A stretch of DNA of 64,000 nt, from assembly GCA_963785075.1 (NCBI GenBank), contig CAWATW010000004.1, forward strand, positions 186,001 to 250,000. The letters are read 5' to 3'. Position 1 is the first letter of the stretch. Each line of letters begins with the position of its first letter. Shown here in pieces: positions 51,094 to 60,200 of the stretch. The stretch is from JAOUGY01 sp963785075 (GTDB lineage: Bacteria > Actinomycetota > Acidimicrobiia > Spongiisociales > ZC4RG35). Position numbers and translations under genes: made by a program. The notes beneath the pieces were generated by a model. That model searched no databases. It was not told the DNA's origin and saw only the letters and a list, made by a program, of their open reading frames with translations.

Positions 51094-51645
51094 ATGACAT
51101 CAGACGATCAGAGCGAAATCTCCCTCCCGCCGGGTGTGGACCCCGACATCCTTCACCGAGTGGTAACCGTCGAGGCGACGACGGAGCACCTGCACGACAT
51201 GCGCCACCAGGCCCAGGTGCGACAGTTCACGTTCATCAGCGACGAGCCTCCGGGCATGGCCGGCTCCGACGAGGATCCCGCGCCGCTCGACTATTTGGCG
51301 GGCGCAATCGGCTTGTGAATGCTGACCCAGATCGTCCGGTACGGACGAATGGCCAAAGCCAACTTCTCGTCCATCCGCTGCCGAGTGCGGGCGCATTGGA
51401 CCAGCGAAGGCTCAGTGTTCGCCGGGACCATCTCGTCGAAGTGCCACTCCGTCGAAATCCACACCGAGGTGGAATCCGACGACGACCCGGCCCTCATCGC
51501 CGCAGTGATCCAAAACGCCCAGGGGGGCTGCTACGCCGACGCCGCCCTGACCGAGCCGGTGCCTGTGCACAGGCAGGTCGTACTGAATGGCACTGCGCTC
51601 GACATCGAGCAGTACCCGCGCCAGATACGTCGCCGAAAGAACTGA
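51094..51645 (+). CDS. OsmC-family protein, predicted selenoprotein (UGA at codon 75)
   Basis: 183 residues if UGA is read as selenocysteine. TGA at 51316-51318 interrupts PLDYLAGAIGL(UGA)MLTQIVRYG, precisely where OsmC proteins carry the peroxidatic cysteine (compare AACLTLG in the gene at 45553). Clear OsmC sequence lies on both sides: RQFTFISDEPPGMAG before, and VEIHTEVESDDDPALIAAVIQNAQGGC with the second redox cysteine (146) after. A hairpin with loop GGUAC follows the UGA. GGAG lies 7 nt before the ATG. It would be a selenium-dependent peroxidase with U75/C146. Confidence 0.85.
51332..51348 (+). promoter_or_regulatory. candidate bacterial SECIS element 3
   Basis: UCGUCC pairs with GGACGA (6 bp, perfect) around loop GGUAC. 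The loop starts at the 20th nucleotide after the UGA. It resembles the GGUCU loop and spacing of the E. coli fdhF SECIS. Confidence 0.75.
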
Positions 51646-51756
51646 TCGAACGCACGCCAGGACCTCGAGACGCACGGCTGCACCAGCCGGGGTTCGATTC
51701 CCATCGTGTCGACCGCTCCGGGTAGCGCGGTGACCCCCGGATTCGCCTGCCATCAA

Positions 51757-51762
51757 TAGGAT
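51757..51762 (+). promoter_or_regulatory. candidate leaderless -10 element for the GNAT gene
   Basis: TAGGAT ends 7 nt before the ATG at 51770; no Shine-Dalgarno is present. Confidence 0.4.
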
Positions 51763-51769
51763 CGGGCAC

Positions 51770-52411
51770 ATGACAGACCGCGCGCCGAGAACCCCGATAT
51801 GGGTGCGCCCGGCCACCCGAGCGGACGTGCCCGAGATGGTTGCGGTCCTGGCAGACGCGTTCATGGACTCGGCGGTCTTTCGATGGCTCCAGCCCGACGA
51901 CGGCGTCCGGCAACGATTGCTGCCGGTGATGTTCACCGGATTGCTCCGCGGCGTTCATCCGGTCGAACGGGGTGCCCAACTGGCGATCGGCGCCGACCGG
52001 GTGGTCGGCGCCGCGGTGTGGGCACCACCGGGCAAGTGGAAGGCGCCCTGGTGGAGGCAGATCCTGACGTTCCCGGCGTTGCTGCGGGTTCTCGACCGGG
52101 AGAGCCTGAAAACGTTCTCGTCCCGGGGCAACGCCGTGGACCACGCCGCGCATGCAGTGCACCCGGATGAGCCCCACTGGTACCTGGCTGGGCTCGGGGT
52201 CTCCCCCACCGTTCAGGGGACCGGTGTGGGATCGGGGCTGGTCCGATCTGGGCTCGACCGGTGTCATGGTCAGGGCGTGCCCGCCTACCTCGAATGCGAG
52301 ACCCACCTCGTGCCGTACTACGAGCGGCTCGGTTTTCGCTCGATTCACGACATCGAGATGCCGGACGAGGCACCGGACCAGGTCGGGATGTGGCACGACC
52401 CTCGAAGCTGA
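51770..52411 (+). CDS. GNAT-family N-acetyltransferase
   Basis: 213 residues with the GNAT fold: RPATRADVPEMVAVLADAF at the N terminus, the acetyl-CoA-binding LGVSPTVQGTGVGSGLV (motif A, about 144-160) and YYERLGFRSIHDIEMP (motif B). It may modify a small molecule or toxin. It lies upstream of the lyase and NRPS genes, so it could be self-protection or tailoring, but membership of the cluster is uncertain. The 205-bp gap after it shows no clear feature. Confidence 0.85.
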   Translation: MTDRAPRTPIWVRPATRADVPEMVAVLADAFMDSAVFRWLQPDDGVRQRLLPVMFTGLLRGVHPVERGAQLAIGADRVVGAAVWAPPGKWKAPWWRQILTFPALLRVLDRESLKTFSSRGNAVDHAAHAVHPDEPHWYLAGLGVSPTVQGTGVGSGLVRSGLDRCHGQGVPAYLECETHLVPYYERLGFRSIHDIEMPDEAPDQVGMWHDPRS

Positions 52412-52616
52412 GCACGGGATTTTCTCGCTGCCCGTCGAGATCGGGGTCGTGACCTGCCGGGGGCGCCCATGCGACACCCCTGGCCATCACACTCAAAGGC
52501 CGTATCCTCATCGGGTATCGGCTGCGCAGGCGCAACCTCCGGGTGGATGCAGGCTGACAAGGGATGTTTGGGGAGCGCTTCAGGTCACCGACCTGGTGCT
52601 GGGAATGGAGGCAGTC

Positions 52617-54206
52617 ATGGCCGAGAACGAAACAGTCGTGCTGAACGGCAACGATCTGACGGTTCAGGACATCGTGTTCATCGGGGTCGGCGACAAGTCG
52701 ATCGAGATCGATCCCGAAGCACTCGAGCGCTGCAGGGCGAGCCGGGCTTTTCTCGAAGAACAGGTTGCCGCCGGCCGGATCATCTACGGGGTGAACACAT
52801 CGTTCGGGCCGATGTGCAACAAGATCATCAGCAACGACGAGATCGAGACGCTCCAGGTCAATCTCATCCGCAGCCATGCGGCCGGTCTCGGCGATCCGCT
52901 GAAGGATTACGTCGCAATCTCCACGATGGTGATTCGACTCAACACCCTGCTGAAGGGGTACAGCGGAGTCCGCGTCGAATTGTTGGAGCACATGGCCGAG
53001 ATGGTCAATCGCCGTGTGGCGCCGTACATCCCGGAGAGCGGCAGCGTCGGCGCCTCGGGCGACCTGGTCCATCTGGCTCATCTCGCGCTCGGGATCATCG
53101 GGGAGGGGCGGCTGTTCTACGAGGGTCGCGCCCGTCCGGCCGGGGAGGTGTACGCGGAGATCGGGATGGAGCCGATGCGTCTGCAATTCAAAGAGGGCAT
53201 CGCGCTGATGAACGGGACCGCGCCCATGACGGCGCTGGCGGCGTTCGCCCTCATGGGCGCCAAGAAGCTGATGCGGCTCGCATGTGTGAACGGGGCGTTC
53301 GGCATCGAGATCTTCGGTGGCATCGATGACGCCTTCGATGTCGACCTCCACAAGCTGAAGCCCCACCCGGGCCAGCTCCACGTCGCCGAGACCATCCGCA
53401 ACCTGTACGCAGGCTCGGGCAACATCACGCTCCGCAGCGACATGCACGAGCTGATCCGTGGGGAGAAGGCGGACGGACCGGTCTACGAGACGACCATCAA
53501 CGTCCAGGACGTGTACTCGATTCGTTGTACCCCACAGGTGCTCGCCCCGGTTCACGAGGCCATCGAGCTCGCCACCTCGACGGTCGAGATCGAGGCCAAC
53601 TCGACCAACGACAACCCCGTGATCGTGCCGGAGCAGAAGAAGATCATCCATGGCGGCAACTTCCACGGTCAAAGCATCGGCTTCGTCCTGGACATGTTGT
53701 GCATCGCCATCGCCACGATGTGCAACATCTCGGAGAGGCGGATCAACAAGTATCTCGATCCCAAGATCAACGAGAAGCTGCCCGAGTTCCTCATCCCCGG
53801 AACCGTCGGGCTCACCATGGGCTTCATGGGTGCGCAGTACATCGCCACCTCGAGCACCGCAGAGACCCGCCAGCTGGCGGGCCCGGTCAGCACGCACTCG
53901 ATCTCCACCAACGCCTCGAACCAGGACGTCGTTTCGATGGGGACCATCGCAGCACGCAAGGCCTACCGGGCCGTCAGCAATGCCAAACACGTTCTCACGC
54001 TCGAGGTGCTGGCCGTCCTCCAGGCGCTCTCGTTCCGCAACGCCGACACGCTGGGCCGAGGGACGCGGCGCATCTACGAGGTGCTCAAGGAGGAGTTCGA
54101 GGTGTACGACAACGAACGGCCGTTCCACGACGATCTCGTTCGATTTCGAAAGCTGTTGTTCTCCAGTCCGCTCTTCGACGACCTCGAGCAGTACTGGGCC
54201 GATTAG
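52617..54206 (+). CDS. MIO-dependent aromatic amino acid ammonia-lyase or 2,3-aminomutase
   Basis: A 529-residue enzyme of the HAL/PAL/TAL family. The MIO cofactor forms from the Ala-Ser-Gly in GSVGASGDLVHLAH (about 145). The catalytic Tyr is in YGVNTSFG (about 57), and NDNPV and FHGQSIGF follow in the C-terminal half. The substrate-selectivity position has SHAAG, shared by histidine lyases and by enediyne tyrosine aminomutases, not the FL or HL of PAL/TAL. Next to an NRPS/PKS, a 2,3-aminomutase or aryl-acrylate supplier is more likely than histidine catabolism; no other hut gene is present. GGAGG lies 5 nt before the ATG. Confidence 0.85.
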   Translation: MAENETVVLNGNDLTVQDIVFIGVGDKSIEIDPEALERCRASRAFLEEQVAAGRIIYGVNTSFGPMCNKIISNDEIETLQVNLIRSHAAGLGDPLKDYVAISTMVIRLNTLLKGYSGVRVELLEHMAEMVNRRVAPYIPESGSVGASGDLVHLAHLALGIIGEGRLFYEGRARPAGEVYAEIGMEPMRLQFKEGIALMNGTAPMTALAAFALMGAKKLMRLACVNGAFGIEIFGGIDDAFDVDLHKLKPHPGQLHVAETIRNLYAGSGNITLRSDMHELIRGEKADGPVYETTINVQDVYSIRCTPQVLAPVHEAIELATSTVEIEANSTNDNPVIVPEQKKIIHGGNFHGQSIGFVLDMLCIAIATMCNISERRINKYLDPKINEKLPEFLIPGTVGLTMGFMGAQYIATSSTAETRQLAGPVSTHSISTNASNQDVVSMGTIAARKAYRAVSNAKHVLTLEVLAVLQALSFRNADTLGRGTRRIYEVLKEEFEVYDNERPFHDDLVRFRKLLFSSPLFDDLEQYWAD

Positions 54207-54322
54207 ATCCAGGTCCCGTTCGCAGGTTGCGATACCCGGCGATCCGAAACGGGCCCCACCGCTCGTCGCCCACATGCGAGATGATGCATCGCACAGTTCT
54301 CTTCGAGCCGATTCAAGGGCAC

Positions 54323-54350
54323 TGGCCATGGCGCGGATCGCAGATACAAT
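54323..54350 (+). promoter_or_regulatory. candidate promoter of the NRPS operon
   Basis: TACAAT (54345-54350) with TGGCCA 16 nt upstream as a weak -35. It lies 32 bp before the ATG at 54383, which has its own GGGAGGT ribosome-binding site. Confidence 0.35.
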
Positions 54351-54382
54351 CTCGATCGGGCGGCCGCGTAGGGAGGTAATCG

Positions 54383-57262
54383 ATGAGTGGCGTGAGCCAC
54401 GCGTCACCGATCAGCCGGTGGAACGCCACGGCACGGTCGTATCGGGACGGGGACAAGACACTCGACACACTGGTACGCGCAATGGTTGGCGAGGCCGGCG
54501 ATTCCAACGCCATCGTGGACCTGGCGTCCGGCGGGCGGCGATGGTCGTATCGCGAGTTCGACGCGTTGGTCGGCTCGATCTCGGGAACCCTCCACTCCAT
54601 GGGCGTCCGGAGCGGCGATGCCGTTGGTGTCCTCGCCAATCGATCGGTCAACCTCGTTGCCGCGGTTCACGCCGTGGTCCGCGCCGGCGCCGCCTACGTT
54701 CCGCTCGACCCCGAATATCCGCCGGACCGGCTCGCCTACATGACATCCGAGACCGGCATGAAGGTGATCCTCGCCGATCCCGATCTCATGCCGATGGATG
54801 CTGCTCTCACTGCCATCCCCCTCGATGACGGGATCTCGAGCCACTCCCCGTTCCACGCCGAGGTCGATCCTGCAGATCCGGCATATGTCATCTACACGTC
54901 GGGCTCGACGGGTCGTCCCAAGGGAGTGCAGAACGGGCATCGAGGGGTGGTCAACCGTCTCCTGTGGATGCAGGAGACCTATCCCATCGGCCCGGGAAAC
55001 GTGGTGCTCCAAAAGACGCCATACAGCTTCGACGTGTCTGTCTGGGAGTTGTTCTGGCCGTTCATGACCGGGGCTGCACTCGTGATCGCTGCGCCGGGAG
55101 CACATCGTGACCCGTCGGCCCTCATCGAAGCGATCGTCGAGCAGAACGTCGACACGATTCACTTCGTACCTTCGATGCTCCGCCTCTTCCTCGATCACCC
55201 GATTGCCTCGTCGTGTCGAAGCCTGGAGCGCGTGATCTGTTCGGGGGAGGCGCTCACCCGCGATCTCACCGCCAGGTTCTTCGAAGTGCTCCCGACGGCA
55301 GAGCTCCACAATCTGTACGGGCCGACCGAAGCGGCGATCGACGTGACCTTCTATCAGTGCATGCCCGACGACGACGACCCCGTGGTTCCGATCGGGCGAC
55401 CCGTGGCGAACACGACCATCCACATCCTCGACGACGCCGAGACGGAGTGCGCGGTGGGCGAGGTCGGCGAGCTCCACATCGGTGGCGTCCAGGTGGCACA
55501 CGGCTACCGGGGGCGGCCGGACTTGACGGCAGAGCGCTTCGTCGCCCATCCCGAACACGGCCGGCTCTACAAGACAGGTGATCTCGCCAGATGGCTCCCC
55601 TCAGGAACGATCGAGTTCCTGGGCCGAATCGACCATCAGATCAAGCTCCGGGGCCAGCGCATCGAGTTGGGCGAGATCGAGGCCACCCTCGGCGAACACC
55701 CCGATGTGCTCGAAGCGGTGATCACACCCATCGGGGAGGGCGAGAGCGTTCGGCTCTGGGCTCACGTCATGCCGAGGACTGCGGTCACGCTCGACACATC
55801 GGAGTTGCGTTCGTACGCAGCAGATCGGCTGCCGGCGATGATGGTGCCGGATCGGTGGGTGTTCCACGAGACACTTCCGCTCACCACCAGCGGCAAGGCC
55901 GATCGAGGCGCGCTGTCGTCGGGCGTGACCACCGGCCACGGTGTTACCGATTCCGCCGGAGAAGACGGAACGCTCGAGATGCATCTCCTGCTCCTGTGGC
56001 GCCGCATCCTCGGCCGTGCAGACCTCGGTCTCGACGATCACGTCTTCGACGCAGGCGCCAATTCGCTCGACGCAGCACGCTTCGTCAACGATCTCCAGCG
56101 CCAGTTGGAGGAGTTCATCTACGTGGTGACCGTTTTCGTCCATCCCAAGGTCGAGGCGTATGCAGCCTTTCTCCGGCGCGAGTACCCCGACGCCGTCAGG
56201 CGGGTGTTCGGGGCAAGCGAGATCCCACATGCCGTCGAGGCCGGTGACCCTCTCGACGGCGCCTCGCTGGCGGCGGTGTCGAACGCAATCCCGCGATACG
56301 GCGGCCGAGAACACTGGGAGGCCGATCCACCCAATCGGCCGGCGGCTTTCATCCTCGCCCCTCCTCGGTCCGGCACCACCCTTCTCCGCGTCATGCTGGC
56401 CGGTCATCCACGGCTGTTGGCAGCCTCCGAGCTCCAACTCCTCGGTTTTGGCACGCTCCGCAGTCGCCGCCAGGCGTTCTCCGGCGCGGACGCGGTGTGG
56501 CTCGAGGGTGTGTTGCGCATGCTGATGGAGATCCATGGATGTGACGCCGCCGAGGCAGCGGCGATGATGGACCACTACGAAGCTCAGGACATGTCGTGCA
56601 AGGACTTCTACTCGGTGGTGCAAAGTGACATCGGCGACCGGCTTCTGATCGACAAGTCGCCTGCCTACGCCTCCGACATCGAGGTGCTGCGCAACGCCGA
56701 ACGAGGCTTCCACGGAGCGCGATACATCCATCTGGTTCGGGACCCCCACGCCGTGAGCCGGTCGTTCGAGAGTTACCACATGGATCAGATCCTGCACCTC
56801 GACCGCTCCCGGGCGTTGCCGGCCGGACGCAGGCTGGGCGAGGCCGTGTGGACGATCAGCCACCGGAACATCCTCGATTTCTCCAGCGAGGTCGATTCGG
56901 AGCGGATCATGAGGATCCAGTTCGAGGATCTCGTGACCGATCCGACCGGCGTCATGCAGTCCGCAGCCGCCTTCCTGGGTGTGGATTTCGTGGACGCCAT
57001 GGCCGACCCGTACACCGACCTGCATTCGCGCATGGTCGATGGCCTTCATTCCGAGTCCACACCGATGGGAGACACCCGGTTGCTCGAACGCGACCATGTC
57101 GACTCTTCCGTTGCAACACGCTGGGAGGACGACGCTCCGTCCCTCGGTCCGGACACGCTGGAGGTGCAGCAGAGACTGGCGCGCGCCGATCGACCCGATC
57201 GCAGGGCGATGGCCGACGCCGCTCGCATGCGGCGCCGAGAACGAGGTGGCGGAGACCGATGA
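54383..57262 (+). CDS. NRPS module A(Ser)-PCP fused to a sulfotransferase domain
   Basis: A 959-residue protein. The adenylation domain (about 20-510) has YTSGSTGRPKGV, GPTEAAI, and the catalytic lysine in TTSGKADRG. Reading the pocket residues by eye gives D-V-W-H-I-S-L-I-D-K, nearly identical to the known serine code. A carrier domain follows with Ser in GANSLDAARF (about 562). Residues about 650-930 are a sulfotransferase with the PAPS motifs LAPPRSGTTLLR and YIHLVRDPHAVSRS. There is no condensation domain, so this loads serine as a starter. Overlaps the PKS gene by 4 bp. The sulfotransferase may sulfate tethered serine or a later intermediate. Confidence 0.85.
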   Translation: MSGVSHASPISRWNATARSYRDGDKTLDTLVRAMVGEAGDSNAIVDLASGGRRWSYREFDALVGSISGTLHSMGVRSGDAVGVLANRSVNLVAAVHAVVRAGAAYVPLDPEYPPDRLAYMTSETGMKVILADPDLMPMDAALTAIPLDDGISSHSPFHAEVDPADPAYVIYTSGSTGRPKGVQNGHRGVVNRLLWMQETYPIGPGNVVLQKTPYSFDVSVWELFWPFMTGAALVIAAPGAHRDPSALIEAIVEQNVDTIHFVPSMLRLFLDHPIASSCRSLERVICSGEALTRDLTARFFEVLPTAELHNLYGPTEAAIDVTFYQCMPDDDDPVVPIGRPVANTTIHILDDAETECAVGEVGELHIGGVQVAHGYRGRPDLTAERFVAHPEHGRLYKTGDLARWLPSGTIEFLGRIDHQIKLRGQRIELGEIEATLGEHPDVLEAVITPIGEGESVRLWAHVMPRTAVTLDTSELRSYAADRLPAMMVPDRWVFHETLPLTTSGKADRGALSSGVTTGHGVTDSAGEDGTLEMHLLLLWRRILGRADLGLDDHVFDAGANSLDAARFVNDLQRQLEEFIYVVTVFVHPKVEAYAAFLRREYPDAVRRVFGASEIPHAVEAGDPLDGASLAAVSNAIPRYGGREHWEADPPNRPAAFILAPPRSGTTLLRVMLAGHPRLLAASELQLLGFGTLRSRRQAFSGADAVWLEGVLRMLMEIHGCDAAEAAAMMDHYEAQDMSCKDFYSVVQSDIGDRLLIDKSPAYASDIEVLRNAERGFHGARYIHLVRDPHAVSRSFESYHMDQILHLDRSRALPAGRRLGEAVWTISHRNILDFSSEVDSERIMRIQFEDLVTDPTGVMQSAAAFLGVDFVDAMADPYTDLHSRMVDGLHSESTPMGDTRLLERDHVDSSVATRWEDDAPSLGPDTLEVQQRLARADRPDRRAMADAARMRRRERGGGDR

Positions 57263-60200
57263 CAGGCCCGGATCGCGAAGAGGTCGTCATCGTCGGAATG
57301 GCCGGCAGGTTCCCGGGCGCCGGCGACGTCGGCGCGCTGTGGGCCAACGTGCGAGACGGCGTGGAATCGATCCGCCCGCTCACGGTTCGGGAGTTGATCG
57401 ACGCCGGCGTCGAACCCGAAGTCTTCGAGTCCGATGGATACGTCGCGGCCGGAGCTCCGCTCGACGGTGCCGAGTGCTTCGACTCGCCGTTCTTCTCGAT
57501 CGGCAGGCGCGAGGCGGACATGATGGACCCTCAACATCGCGTTTTCCTGGAGTGCGCCTGGGCCGCCCTCGAGGACGCCGGTCACGATCCAGCCACGTTC
57601 AAGGGGCACATCGGGATCTTTGGGGGGGTGGCTCCGAACACCTACCGCACGCAGGTGCTCGACACACGCCCTGATCTCACAGGATCTGCCGGGCGGTATC
57701 CGATGCTTCTGGCATCCGAACGTGAGTACGCGGTGACGAGGGCGGCGTTCAAGCTCGGTCTCACCGGACCGGCGATCAGCGTGAACACCGCCTGCTCGAC
57801 CTCGGGCGTCGCACTCCATATCGGGTACCAGAGTGTGCTCTCGGGCGAATGCGACCTGGCCATCGTGGGCGGTGCCCGGGTCGCCGTGCCGCAGACCGCC
57901 GGATACGTGTACGAGGAGGACGGGATTCTCTCGCCCGACGGCCACTGCCGAGCATTCGATGGACAGGCTCGTGGCACTGTGATCGGGTCGGGTGTGGCGA
58001 TGGTGGTGATCAAACGGCTCAGCGATGCGGTTGCCGATCGGAACACGATCCGGGCGGTCATCAAGTCGACCGCCATCAACAACGATGGGTCCGACAAGCT
58101 CGGATACACGGCGCCCGGCGTCGCCGGTCAGAGGCGGGTGGTCCGGGAAGCACTGGATCTGGCCGAAGTCGACGCTTCCACGATCTCCTACGTCGAGGCG
58201 CACGGGACCGGCACCTTCATCGGGGATCCGATCGAGGTGACGGCTCTCACCGAGGCGTTCCGGGTGGACACCGACCATCGGGGATTCTGCAGGATCGGTT
58301 CGATCAAGACCAACATCGGCCATCTCGATGCCGGGGCGGGCGTTGCGGGCATCATCAAGACGGTGCTGGCCCTCGAGAACGAGGCCATTCCACCGACGCT
58401 TCACTTCAACGAACCGAACCCACAGATCCCGTTCGAGACCAGCCCGTTCGTGGTGGCCGACACGCTCGTGCCATGGCCGAGGCAGGACGGTGCCCCGCGT
58501 CGGGCAGGCGTCTCGTCGTTCGGCTTGGGCGGAACCAACTTTCACTGCGTGCTCGAGGAGGCGCCTGCGGAGCCGACGGCGCCCACCAACCACTCGATCC
58601 ACCTCATGCAGGTGTCGGGCCGAACCGAATCCGCTGCCGAAGCCAACGCCGCCCGGCTCGCCGATCACCTGCGGCACGCGCCCGTCGACCTGGCCGATGC
58701 CGCGCACACACTCGCCGTCGGCCGGCGGACCTTCGACCACCGTCGAGTCATGGTCGCATCGGACCGGGACGGCCGGCGTGTCGTCACGCCGGTGTTCGGC
58801 TCGGAGGCCGCCGACCGTCCCGTCGTGTTCATGTTCCCTGGTGGCGGCGCCCAACACGTGGGCATGGCGCGGAGTTTGATGGCGTCCGATCGCCGCTTCC
58901 GGTCGGTCGTCGACGAGGTGCTCGATATTGCATCAGAGCGAGTGGGGGTGGACCTCCGAAACGTCATGTTCGACGGCCCGGAGGAGGAACTCGAGCGACC
59001 GAGCCGGGCGCTCCCGACGTTGTTCGCCGTGGAGATGGCGCTCGCACGCGGACTCGTGGATGCCGGCGTGCAGCCGGACCTGCTGATCGGGCACAGCCTG
59101 GGCGAGTACACCGCCGCCTGTCTGTCAGGTGTCATGTCGCTCGAGGATGCAACCAACCTCGTGACGTTGAGAGGGGAGCTGTTCGAAACGCTGCCGCCCG
59201 GCGCGATGACAAGCATCCCCCTCTCGGATTCCGGAATCACTCCGTACCTGGACGAATACCTGTCGGTTGCGGTGATCAACCGTCCCGACACGGTGATCGT
59301 CGCCGGAACCGAAGCTCGAATCGAGCGGCTCGAAGAGCGGCTGGCGAGCGACGACATAGAGACGCGCCGTCTTCGCATCTCGGTTGCCGCCCATTCACAC
59401 CTCGTCGAGCCGATCCTCGATCCGTTCCGAACCTTCGTGTCGGGCATGGATCTCGCCAGTCCCACGATCCCGATCGTCTCGAATCTCACCGGCGGCCACG
59501 GAGCGCACGTCACCGATCCGGAATACTGGGTCTCGCACCTCCGCAACACCGTTCGGTTCGTCGACGGCTTGTCGACGGCCATCGGCGACGACGCCAAGTT
59601 GATGATCGAAGTGGGTCCGGGCAACACCCTCAGTGGCCTGGCCCGCCAGCACCCAGACCGCAACCCTGGTCAGGTCGTGGTCCCGATGCTGCCGCATCCC
59701 AAAGACGCCGCGCCGGACGACGTCCACCATCTGACGTCGCTCGGCAGGCTGTGGGCCGCGGGTGCCCCGATCGATCTGAAGGCGCGCTACCGGGGAGAGC
59801 GCAGGCGCCTCGTTCCCCTCCCGACCTATGCCTTCGACCGGATACGGCACTGGATCGAACCGGGCCGCAAGGCGATGGAAGACGGACCCGTGCTCGTCCC
59901 GGACCACGAGCGATCTGCCGTTGCAGAACACGCCGTTCCGGGTACTCGACTGGACCGGATCCGAGCCCTCGTCACTGAGGCGCTCGCGGACCTCTCGGGG
60001 TTGACTCCCGACGAGCTCCGACCTGACGTTGGCTTTCTCGAGCTGGGTTTCGACTCCCTCTTCATGACCCAGGCCGCGGCGGCCATCGGTCGTGCGACGG
60101 GTGTCCGGATATCGTTCCGGCAACTGTTCGAGGACACTCCAACGATCGAGGCGCTGACGCGCGTCCTCGACGAGCGGATGGCTCCGGGCGATCTCGACAC

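Noticed and set aside
47066..51645. TGA reassigned genome-wide (alternative code) instead of selenocysteine
   Set aside because: Many genes in the window, including btuF, cobT, hrpB and the sigma factors, end properly at TGA.
51675..51715. tRNA-like 3' half (CGGCTG-CAC-CAGCCG arm followed by GGGTTCGATTCCC), considered as selC
   Set aside because: The T stem closes only 3 bp, no matching 5' acceptor strand or UCA anticodon arm exists upstream, and the region upstream is coding. At best a relic.
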